A DNA stretch of 23,441 nucleotides, from NCBI GenBank assembly GCA_040901495.1, contig JBBDYO010000050.1, forward strand, positions 1 through 23,441, in the 5' to 3' direction. Every line of letters begins with the position of its first letter. Position 1 is the first letter of the stretch. The stretch is from VRUE01 sp040901495 (GTDB lineage Bacteria; Actinomycetota; Thermoleophilia; Solirubrobacterales; 70-9). The position numbers and the translations under genes were made by a program. The notes under the pieces were generated by a model, which ran no database searches, was not told where the DNA came from, and was given only the letters and a program-made list of their open reading frames with translations. This document shows positions 1-6,733 of the stretch, one piece after another.

Positions 1-459
1 GGCTACGGCCTCGCCGTCGCCCAGGCCCAGCACGCGATCAAGGAGGTCGCCGACGAGCTGGAGAAGCGCGGCGTCACCGTCAACTACGCGATCCATCCCG
101 TCGCGGGGCGGATGCCCGGCCACATGAACGTGCTGCTCGCCGAGGCCGACGTGCCCTACGAGAACCTGAGGGAGATGGAGGAGATCAACCCCGAAATGGC
201 GCGCACCGACGTCGCTGTCGTTGTCGGCGCCAACGACGTCACCAACCCGGCGGCAAAAAACGATCCCGACAGCCCGATCGCGGGGATGCCGATCATCGAG
301 GTCAACGAGGCCCAGCAGGTGATCGTGATCAAGCGCTCGCTCAGCCCCGGCTTCGCCGGCATCGACAACGACCTCTTCTACGAACCGAACACGTCGATGC
401 TCTTCGCCGACGCCAAACAGGCCGCCGCGGACATCGCCGCAGAGATCAGCAACCTCTAA
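1..459 (+). CDS. pntB: NAD(P) transhydrogenase subunit beta, C-terminal part (5' end outside window)
   Basis: The frame is open from base 1 and ends with TAA at 457-459, so only the last 152 residues are present. They are the NADP(H)-binding domain III of the proton-translocating transhydrogenase: GYGLAVAQAQHA at the start, then the HPVAGRMPGHMNVLLAEA stretch, VGANDVTNPAA, a PIAGMPI segment and KRSLSPGFAGIDN. This domain binds NADP(H) on the cytoplasmic face, while PntA binds NAD(H) and the membrane domain couples hydride transfer to proton movement. The membrane part of PntB and PntA should lie upstream, outside the window. The C-terminus is of normal length and looks intact. A palindrome begins 89 bp downstream. 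Identification is very secure because domain III is highly conserved. Confidence 0.96.
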   Translation, partial: GYGLAVAQAQHAIKEVADELEKRGVTVNYAIHPVAGRMPGHMNVLLAEADVPYENLREMEEINPEMARTDVAVVVGANDVTNPAAKNDPDSPIAGMPIIEVNEAQQVIVIKRSLSPGFAGIDNDLFYEPNTSMLFADAKQAAADIAAEISNL

Positions 460-792
460 AGAGCCTGGCTCGAAGGTCTGCCGCGCCCGGGCACTACGGC
501 GCAGCGCCACACATTCCGAGGACAGTCGGTGATTCCTTTGCCGCCTCCACCGCTGCGCGGATCCACCCCCCTATAGGGGGTAAAGATCGCGCAGCGGTGC
601 GGCGAAGGTGCTTACGTGCGATGACGATCGACCCAGTCGCCAGCCTGACGGAACCGGATAGTCATGAGCGCTGCTATTCGGGCTCCCTGCGTTCTTGCCT
701 GGCTTGGTCCGGCGCTCGCCAGCCACACACGATCGCTCCCCTCGACGGCTCCAAAGGGGGAGAGAAGAGACGGTTCGCAGCCTTGACTTCGT
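460..792. other. 333-bp intergenic region with a nested palindrome
   Basis: No convincing gene is seen here. Open frames in this stretch on either strand are shadows of the next gene or lack any start, ribosome site or recognisable protein. The only clear structure is the palindrome at 548-599, described separately. A TTGACT at 783-788 overlaps the start of the next gene too closely to be its -35 box. Confidence 0.6.
548..599. promoter_or_regulatory. nested perfect-centre palindrome with a CsoR/FrmR-like core
   Basis: The outer arms CACCGCTGCGC (548-558) and GCGCAGCGGTG (589-599) are perfect inverted repeats. The core CCCCCTATAGGGGG (567-580) is itself a perfect palindrome, and both share the same centre (between 573 and 574). 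The core with its flanks, ACCCCCCTATAGGGGGTA, resembles operators of the CsoR/RcnR/FrmR family (C-tract, AT-rich centre, G-tract, ending GTA). The alternative is a transcription terminator for the pnt operon, but no T-run follows the right arm. The symmetry is seen directly; the function is inferred. Confidence 0.45.
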
Positions 793-1716
793 GTGGAGGA
801 GCGGGGGCAGGGGACTGTCGAGTGGGTCGGCCTGGTCGCTGTCGTGGCGCTGTTGCTGGTTGCGCTCGTGGCGGCGGGGGCGCGGGTGCCCGGCGCGGAG
901 CTGGCGCAGGCGATCGCTTCGCGGATCCTCTGCGCGGCCACGCAGGCTGAGCATTGCGGCGACGAACCTACGCTGATCGCCGCCTACGGGAGCGAAGTAG
1001 GCGAGCTGGTGCGCCGTCACATGCCGACGCTGATGTTCGAGGAGGGCTCGCGGGCGCTGCCGGTCGACTTCCGTCGTTGCCGAAGCGCCGCCTGTGCGGA
1101 CGGTTCGGCGGACGGCCTCGTCCTGCGCAGCGACAGCGGCCTGCCTGTCACCGCCTTCGTCCACGTGGTCGACTGTCGTCCCGGGGCCGCCGAAGACTCC
1201 GAAGCGGCCGGTGCCGACTGCTCCGGCTCCCGGGCAGGCAACCTCTACATCGGCTACTGGACCTACTACCCGGAGTCGGCGACCCTGCGCGGCGTCCCGA
1301 TCGTCGGCGCCAAGGGATTCCACGAGGATGACTGGGAGAGCGTGCAGGTCCGGATTGGCCCCGATGGCAGCGCCTCCCAGCGCGCCTCCTCCCATCACGG
1401 CCACAACTCCGAGAAGAGCGTCGTCAACTGGGCCTCCGATGCCGGCATCGGCCCTCTCAAGGACCTCACCGAGGCGGTGGGGGTTCGCGACCAGGGCGGC
1501 TGGGGAGCCGAGACAGGGGTCCTCTTTGTCTCCGGCGGCAGCCACGCCGGCAACACCGGTGGGGACTCTGAAGGAGACCGGTTCACCCCGGGGCGTCGGG
1601 TTCACCTAATTCCCCTGGAGCCAGTCGCGCTCTCTGCAAAGGGGCTCCGGTTCGCCGTCAGCCCGCCATGGCTCAAGCAGGTATGGCGCGATCCCGAGGC
1701 CGAGGGGACCGATTGA
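793..1716 (+). CDS. membrane-anchored protein with pilin-like N-terminus and Vps62-like domain
   Basis: The protein has 307 residues and starts with GTG at 793, preceded by little room for a ribosome site. The N-terminus, ERGQGTVEWVGLVAVVALLL, reads like a class III (Flp/TadE-type) prepilin segment: a charged residue, Gly, then a hydrophobic helix with Glu at +5 if cut after RG. The ectodomain has Cys residues near 47 and 56 and at several later positions. Around residues 151-200 come GNLYIGYWTYYPES and then FHEDDWESVQVRIGPDG (HEDDWE at 177-182) with SHHGHN, resembling the Vps62/DUF946-type fold, in which a Tyr/Trp-rich strand is followed by a DWE-type motif. No enzyme activity can be assigned. 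egtD begins 35 bp downstream on the same strand, so the two may be cotranscribed. The Vps62 match is by eye and moderate. Confidence 0.75.
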   Translation: MEERGQGTVEWVGLVAVVALLLVALVAAGARVPGAELAQAIASRILCAATQAEHCGDEPTLIAAYGSEVGELVRRHMPTLMFEEGSRALPVDFRRCRSAACADGSADGLVLRSDSGLPVTAFVHVVDCRPGAAEDSEAAGADCSGSRAGNLYIGYWTYYPESATLRGVPIVGAKGFHEDDWESVQVRIGPDGSASQRASSHHGHNSEKSVVNWASDAGIGPLKDLTEAVGVRDQGGWGAETGVLFVSGGSHAGNTGGDSEGDRFTPGRRVHLIPLEPVALSAKGLRFAVSPPWLKQVWRDPEAEGTD

Positions 1717-1751
1717 TTGACCTCTGTAGAGTGTTTCCCATCGCCACTGAA

Positions 1752-2756
1752 GTGACGGCAAGCTCCAGCGAAGCGATCGCGATCGAGGTCCACCTTGGTG
1801 CGGGAGGTGCGGCCACGATGGCGCGCGATATCCGCCTCGGCCTCACCGCCACTCCCAAGGAGCTGGCGCCCAAGTACTTCTACGACGAGCGTGGCTCGCA
1901 GCTCTTCGAGCGGATCACCGAGCTGCCCGAGTACTACCCGACCCGCGCCGAGCGCACGATCCTTGCCAAGCGCTCCGCCGAGATAGTCGCCGCGGCCGGT
2001 GAGCCGTCGACCCTGGTCGAGCTCGGCTCGGGCTCCGCATCCAAGACCCGCCACCTGTTAAGCGCGATGCGCGACGCCGGCTGCCTGGAGACCTATGTCC
2101 CGGTTGATATCTCCGAGGAGATCACCCACGCAACGGCGTGCTCCCTGGTCGAGGAGTACCCAGACCTCGCGATTCGGGGCCTCATATGCGACTTCGAGCA
2201 GGACCTCGAGCGGATTCCCAATGGAGAGGGAGGGAGGCTCATCGCTTTCCTCGGCGGCACGATCGGCAACCTCTACCCGAACGCCCGCCGCGAGTTCCTC
2301 CTGCGCCTCGCCGCGCTCGTGGGCCCCGAGGACCAGATCCTGCTGGGAACCGATCTGGTCAAGGAGACGCCTCGCCTTGAGGCCGCCTACGACGATTCGC
2401 AAGGGGTAACCGCCGAGTTCAACAAGAACGTGCTGGCCGTCCTCAACCGTGAGCTGGGGGCGGATTTCGACCTCGACGCCTTCGAGCACGTCGCCCGCTA
2501 CGACGCCGAGGAGGCGCGCATGGACATCCGCCTGCGCTCACTCTCCGACCAGACGATCCGCATCGACGGCCTCGACCTCAACGTGCGTTTTGCCACAAGC
2601 GAGGAGATGCGCACCGAGATCTCGTGCAAGTTCACGCGCGAGCATCTCGAGAGCGTCTACGCAGAGGCTGGTCTGGTGATGAATGGCTGGTTCACCGACC
2701 CAGCCGGCGATTACGCGCTGTCCCTTGCTGGGACAGCCGTGGGCTCACCCAGCTAG
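1752..2756 (+). CDS. egtD: L-histidine N(alpha)-methyltransferase (ergothioneine biosynthesis)
   Basis: EgtD transfers three methyl groups from SAM to the amino group of histidine to give hercynine, the first step of ergothioneine synthesis. With the GTG at 1752 the protein has 334 residues, close to the family size of about 320, and begins just before the conserved IEVHL segment. Visible landmarks: KYFYDERGSQLFERITELPEYYPTR (residues 41-65), SAM motif VELGSGSASKT (89-99), GGTIGN with Asn173, AYDDSQGVTAEFN with Tyr213, and RTEISCKF with Glu289 and Ser291. These correspond to the histidine-binding Asn, Tyr, Glu and Ser known from mycobacterial EgtD. Other starts in frame (ATG 1668, GTG 1731) add residues that look unrelated, and 1668 would overlap the gene before. 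No egtA, egtB, egtC or egtE is next to it. The stop codon lies inside the left arm of the 2753-2916 palindrome. Confidence 0.93.
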   Translation: MTASSSEAIAIEVHLGAGGAATMARDIRLGLTATPKELAPKYFYDERGSQLFERITELPEYYPTRAERTILAKRSAEIVAAAGEPSTLVELGSGSASKTRHLLSAMRDAGCLETYVPVDISEEITHATACSLVEEYPDLAIRGLICDFEQDLERIPNGEGGRLIAFLGGTIGNLYPNARREFLLRLAALVGPEDQILLGTDLVKETPRLEAAYDDSQGVTAEFNKNVLAVLNRELGADFDLDAFEHVARYDAEEARMDIRLRSLSDQTIRIDGLDLNVRFATSEEMRTEISCKFTREHLESVYAEAGLVMNGWFTDPAGDYALSLAGTAVGSPS

Positions 2757-2916
2757 TGTCCTGAGTCGTAATTTCGGGTGCAGCGTCGCGAGTGGCTGGG
2801 GACGCCTGGGGACACACGCACGGCAAACAGGTACTGGAGTACCTGTGCCGGGCGGGTGGGTCCAGGCGTGGCCAGACGCCGCGAGGTGGCCGCGAAATTA
2901 CGACTCAGGACACTAG
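2753..2916. mobile_element. MITE-like 164-bp palindrome with 24-bp perfect terminal inverted repeats
   Basis: The arms 2753-2776 and 2893-2916 are perfect 24-bp inverted repeats, beginning CTAGTGTCCTGAGTCG on the left and ending with CTAG on the right. Symmetry continues inward around nearly the same centre: ACGCCTGG (2802-2809) with CCAGGCGT (2862-2869), and ACAGGTACT (2827-2835) with AGTACCTGT (2838-2846), loop GG. There is no coding potential. Terminal repeats, length and internal symmetry suit a miniature inverted-repeat element. The terminal CTAG could be a 4-bp target duplication, as produced by some IS5-family transposases. It sits exactly at the stop codon of egtD (TAG at 2754-2756), so it may also end transcription. 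No transposase or second copy is in the window. Confidence 0.6.
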
Positions 2917-3013
2917 ACCTCGCCAGGCACGCGTTTCACCGGCGCATAATCTCGCCCGCCAGGCGGCTCGATTCAAGCTCTCGTGCCCAAATGTCGAGCT
3001 AATAAGCGGACAT

Positions 3014-3652
3014 ATGAGAGAGAAACTCAACAGCAACCCGCTCATGCAGGCCGCAATAGTCGGCGTGCTGCTCGTTGTGGCAGCCGTTTTCTTCCTCTCC
3101 ATGAGTGGGGGCGAAGAAGAAGAAGCAGCGGTGGAAACGACCGAAGCGACGGTGAGCGTCGCCGGCACATCCGCGACGGGCACCGCTACGGGCGCCTCCC
3201 CAGGGGAAGCGGTCGAAGGCGCGATCGAAGCGGTCGAAGGAGTGACCCCCACCTCATCCGCGGTTCCCGCCCTGCCGCCCGAGGCCGCCGCTGCCGCTCC
3301 GCCGCCACCTCGCCCGGTCCTCGACGCCTTCAAGGCGAACCGCACCGTGGCCCTGCTCTTCGTCCATGAGGACGGCATCGACGATCGCCTGGTGATCGAT
3401 GCGGCCAAGCGCATTCGCTCGATGCCGGACGTCTCCGTCTTTGTCGTGCCTGTCAACCAGATCTACCGCTACGCGGGGATAGCTCAAGGCGTCGCCGTCG
3501 ATCGCGTGCCTGCGCTGGTCGTGCTGCGCCCGCGGAACCTGAGTGACACGCCCCAGGCGTCGGTCAGCTACGGCTTCCAGAGCCCCGAGAGCGTCGTGCA
3601 GACGGTTATCGACGCTGGCTACCAGGGCAAGACCCTCGACTACCACCCATGA
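3014..3652 (+). CDS. thioredoxin-fold membrane protein of the pilus operon, without CxxC
   Basis: The start is the ATG at 3014, with a purine-rich AAGCGGA about 3 bp upstream; the frame is open further back but has no better start. The 212-residue protein has a short cytoplasmic N-terminus, one membrane helix (about residues 12-30), an acidic then Thr/Ala/Pro-rich linker (33-100), and a C-terminal domain (103-208). That domain reads like a thioredoxin fold: strand VALLFVHED (112-120), a helix with many basic residues, strand VSVFVVPV (140-147), then VDRVPALVVLRP, where Pro166 sits at the place of the thioredoxin cis-proline. The redox CxxC is absent, so it is unlikely to be an oxidoreductase. 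Its stop overlaps the start of pilB in ATGA, indicating translational coupling. A structural or docking role in pilus assembly is inference. Confidence 0.8.
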   Translation: MREKLNSNPLMQAAIVGVLLVVAAVFFLSMSGGEEEEAAVETTEATVSVAGTSATGTATGASPGEAVEGAIEAVEGVTPTSSAVPALPPEAAAAAPPPPRPVLDAFKANRTVALLFVHEDGIDDRLVIDAAKRIRSMPDVSVFVVPVNQIYRYAGIAQGVAVDRVPALVVLRPRNLSDTPQASVSYGFQSPESVVQTVIDAGYQGKTLDYHP

Positions 3653-5436
3653 CGATGCACGCCGAGCAATACCCCAGTCACCTGCGCCCAGTCCCCGACT
3701 CAGGGGGCTCGACGGCGCCTGTGCTGGAGCCCGAAGGCACGCCCGGTCTCACCCCCCCGCACGCGCGCACGCGCTCGACGGGGTTCGTCACCGACGTACT
3801 CGTTGAACTCGGCCACGTCTCGACCGAGAGGGTGCATCAGGCGATCGAGGAAGCCCGCGCCATCGGCACTCCGCCTGAGCAGCTGCTGCTCGCGCAGGGC
3901 GCGATCACCGCCGACCAGCTCTCCCGCGGGGTTGCTGAGCGCTATGGGCTCGACCACATCGACCTCGCGACCTACCAGGTCGACATGGCCGCGGCGAACC
4001 TGATCTCGGTCAACACCGCCCGCCGCTACAAGGCCCTGCCGGTCGGCTTCGTCGACAAAGAGACGCTGCTCGTCGCGATGGCCGACCCGACCAACGTGCT
4101 GGCGGTCGACGACATCCAGATCGCCACTGCTCTCGACTGCCGCGTCGCAGTCGCCGCCGAGGAGGACATCGAAGCGCTGATCGGGCGCCTCAACACCCTG
4201 CAGAGCGCCGTCAGCGAGGCAGTCACCGAGGGCGAGGGCGAAGATGAGCTGGCCGAAGTCACCGACATGGAGGTCAGCGCCGAGGACGCGCCCGTGGTCA
4301 AACTCGTCTACAGCATCCTCGGCCAAGCGGTGGCGGAGGGCGCCTCCGACGTGCACTTCGAACCCGGCGAGGACGAGATGCGCGTCCGCTTCCGCGTTGA
4401 CGGCGTCCTGCGCGAGGCGGCGCACGTGCCGAAGCGGATGGTCAACGCGGTCGTTTCGCGCGTGAAGATCATGAGCGACCTCAACATTGCCGAGAAGAGG
4501 CTGCCCCAGGACGGCCGGGTCGGCATCACGATCGACGAGCGCCGCGTCGACCTGCGCGTGACGACGCTGCCGACCCAGCGCGGCGAGGGGTCGACGATCC
4601 GCATCCTCGACACAGAGAACGCCCAGCGCTCGCTCGACGACCTGGGCATGGACGGCGACGCCCGGGAGCGCTTCGAAAGCTCCTTCAAGCAGGCCTACGG
4701 CGCGGTGCTGGTCACTGGCCCAACCGGCTCGGGCAAGTCGACGACCCTCTATGCGGCCCTGGATGAGCTGAACGATGTCGAGAAAAACATCATCACGATC
4801 GAGGACCCGGTCGAGTACCGCATGCAGGGCATCAGCCAGATCAACGTCAACCGCAAGGCCGGCCTCGACTTCGCCACCGGCCTGCGCTCGATCCTCCGCG
4901 CCGATCCCGACATCGTCATGGTCGGCGAGATCCGCGACGCCGAGACGGCGCGGATCGCGATCGAGGCGGCGCTGACCGGGCACATGATGCTGACCACGCT
5001 GCACACCAACGATGCCCCCGGCGCGATCGCCCGGCTCAACGAGATGGGCATCGAGACCTTCCTCACCGCCTCAGCCGTCGACTGCGTTGTCGCCCAGCGC
5101 CTCGCTCGCAAGCTCTGCTCGGGATGCAAGCGGCGGACGGTGATCCCGACGACGGCGCTGGTCGAGGCCGGCGTCCGGGTCGGGGCCGAGGTCGAGGCCT
5201 ACGAGCCGGTCGGCTGCGCGCGCTGCGGCCACAGCGGCTACCGCGGCCGGGTCGGGATCTACTCGGTGATGAGCCTCAGCGACCGGCTCAAGGAGATGAC
5301 CGTCTCCCGCGCCGCCGAGACCGAGATCGCCGCCGTCGCCCGCGAGGAGGGGATGCTCACCCTGCGCGAGGACGGCGTCTCCAAGGTCCGTGCCGGGCAG
5401 ACCAGCCTCGAGGAGGTACTCCGTGTCACCGCCTGA
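3649..5436 (+). CDS. pilB: type IV pilus assembly ATPase PilB (GspE family)
   Basis: PilB is the cytoplasmic hexameric ATPase that powers pilus extension. The 595-residue protein has a low-complexity N-terminal tail (1-45), a MshEN-type N-domain (about 46-190) which in several relatives binds c-di-GMP, and a secretion ATPase core. Walker A GPTGSGKST begins at residue 357 (Lys363), the Asp box IEDPVEY follows, the Walker B region VMVGEIRDAET is at about 423-433, and the His box is LTTLHTND. The four zinc-binding cysteines typical of PilB/GspE are present: Cys490, Cys493, Cys523 and Cys526, followed by GYRGRVGIYSVM. It overlaps the upstream gene by 4 bp and the downstream pilT by 14 bp, so it lies within one operon. 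Length and all motifs are normal. Whether this particular MshEN domain binds c-di-GMP cannot be decided by eye. Confidence 0.96.
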   Translation: MTMHAEQYPSHLRPVPDSGGSTAPVLEPEGTPGLTPPHARTRSTGFVTDVLVELGHVSTERVHQAIEEARAIGTPPEQLLLAQGAITADQLSRGVAERYGLDHIDLATYQVDMAAANLISVNTARRYKALPVGFVDKETLLVAMADPTNVLAVDDIQIATALDCRVAVAAEEDIEALIGRLNTLQSAVSEAVTEGEGEDELAEVTDMEVSAEDAPVVKLVYSILGQAVAEGASDVHFEPGEDEMRVRFRVDGVLREAAHVPKRMVNAVVSRVKIMSDLNIAEKRLPQDGRVGITIDERRVDLRVTTLPTQRGEGSTIRILDTENAQRSLDDLGMDGDARERFESSFKQAYGAVLVTGPTGSGKSTTLYAALDELNDVEKNIITIEDPVEYRMQGISQINVNRKAGLDFATGLRSILRADPDIVMVGEIRDAETARIAIEAALTGHMMLTTLHTNDAPGAIARLNEMGIETFLTASAVDCVVAQRLARKLCSGCKRRTVIPTTALVEAGVRVGAEVEAYEPVGCARCGHSGYRGRVGIYSVMSLSDRLKEMTVSRAAETEIAAVAREEGMLTLREDGVSKVRAGQTSLEEVLRVTA

Positions 5437-6730
5437 GTTCGATTTCTCCGAGGTTCTGCGCACCATGGTGGAGACGAAGGCGTCCGACGTCCACCTCACC
5501 GCGGGCTTCCCCCCGGCGATCCGCGACAAGGGGAAGATCCGCCCGATCGAGGGCTTCCCCGTCCTCAACGGGCAGCAGACCCGCGAGGTCGTCTACGGGA
5601 TCCTCAACGACGACCAGCGCAAACGCTTCGAGAACAAGCAGCAGCTCGACTTCGCCTACGCGATCCCCGGCGTCGCCCGCTTCCGCGTCAACTGCTTCTT
5701 CCAGCGCGGCTCGGTCAGCGCCGCCTTCCGCCTGGTGCCGCAGGACATCCCCAGCCTCGACTCGCTGAAGGTGCCGCAGGTGCTGCGCGAGCTGGCCGCC
5801 AAACCGCGCGGCTTCGTGCTGGTCACCGGCCCGACCGGCTCCGGCAAGAGCACGACGCTGGCGGCGATGATCGACGTGATCAACAGCGAGCGCCAGGACC
5901 ACATCCTGACGATCGAGGACCCGATCGAGTTCCTGCACCAGCACAAACGCTCGATCGTCAACCAGCGCGAGGTCGGCTCCGACGCGGAGGACTTCGCGCT
6001 CGGCCTGCGCGCCGCCCTGCGCGAGGACCCGGACGTGATCCTGGTCGGCGAGATGCGCGACCTGGAGACGATCTCCACCGCGCTGACCGCGGCCGAGACC
6101 GGGCACCTCGTCTTCGCCACCCTGCACACCCAGTCGACCGCGCAGACCGTCGACCGGATCATCGACGTCTTCCCGCCCGAGCAGCAGGGCCAGGTGCGGA
6201 CACAGCTTTCAATCGCGCTTCAGGGCATCGTCACCCAGCAGCTGTTGCCGACCGCCGACGGGATGGGCCGCGTCGTCGCCACCGAGGTCCTGGTGCCGAC
6301 CCCGGCGATCCGCAACCTGATCCGCGAAGGGAAAACTCACCAGATCTACGCCGCGGTGCAGACCTCCGGCGCGGTTGGGATGCAGACGATGGATGCCGAC
6401 CTGGCGCGCCTGGTGCGGGCCGGGAAGGTCACCCGCTCGCTGGCCGAACAGCGCGCCTCGGTGCCGGAGGAGCTGAAACGGATATTGGGCGCCCAACCCG
6501 TGAGCCCCGTGGCTCCGCAGGCGGGAACCGCGATTGACAGCGCCCCGCCTCCCTCTTCCGGTGCGCCCAGCGCTGTCCCCGCGCCCGTGGCGCCTGCGGC
6601 GCCTGCGCAGGGCCCGGCGCCTGCCGCTCAGCCCCTTGCACCCCAGGCTCCTGAACCCGTTCAACCGCAACCCCCGGCGCAGTACGCGACCGAGTCGGCT
6701 CCCCCGCCCAGATACACGCAGGGGGGCTAG
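5423..6730 (+). CDS. pilT: type IV pilus retraction ATPase PilT, with a proline/alanine-rich tail
   Basis: PilT disassembles the pilus and drives retraction, twitching motility and DNA uptake. The GTG at 5423 is chosen because a strong AGGAGGT (5411-5417) lies 5 bp upstream; a more distant in-frame start at 5390 would add residues unlike PilT. The 435-residue protein opens with FSEVLRTMVETKASDVHLTAGFPP, typical of PilT. It has Walker A GPTGSGKST from residue 136 (Lys142), an Asp box TIEDPIEFLH, a Walker B region ILVGEMRDLET, the His box FATLHTQS, and the PilT signature AIRNLIREGKTHQI. It lacks the zinc cysteines of PilB, as expected. After the core (about residue 360) comes a 70-residue tail rich in Pro and Ala, unusual for PilT and probably disordered. 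The gene overlaps pilB by 14 bp and ends 3 bp before pilC. Confidence 0.95.
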   Translation: MSPPEFDFSEVLRTMVETKASDVHLTAGFPPAIRDKGKIRPIEGFPVLNGQQTREVVYGILNDDQRKRFENKQQLDFAYAIPGVARFRVNCFFQRGSVSAAFRLVPQDIPSLDSLKVPQVLRELAAKPRGFVLVTGPTGSGKSTTLAAMIDVINSERQDHILTIEDPIEFLHQHKRSIVNQREVGSDAEDFALGLRAALREDPDVILVGEMRDLETISTALTAAETGHLVFATLHTQSTAQTVDRIIDVFPPEQQGQVRTQLSIALQGIVTQQLLPTADGMGRVVATEVLVPTPAIRNLIREGKTHQIYAAVQTSGAVGMQTMDADLARLVRAGKVTRSLAEQRASVPEELKRILGAQPVSPVAPQAGTAIDSAPPPSSGAPSAVPAPVAPAAPAQGPAPAAQPLAPQAPEPVQPQPPAQYATESAPPPRYTQGG

Positions 6731-6733
6731 GCG

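Noticed and set aside
571..1605. 344-residue minus-strand open frame opposite the Vps62-like gene
   Set aside because: It is antisense to a gene with a clear signal and motif pattern, lacks a ribosome site, and has the Arg/Gly/Asp-rich composition typical of shadow frames in high-GC DNA.
1668..1751. Longer egtD start at ATG 1668
   Set aside because: It would overlap the upstream gene by 49 bp and adds residues absent from EgtD proteins; GTG at 1752 gives the family length.
3700..5004. 434-residue minus-strand open frame opposite pilB
   Set aside because: It is antisense to the certain pilB gene and shows shadow-type composition.
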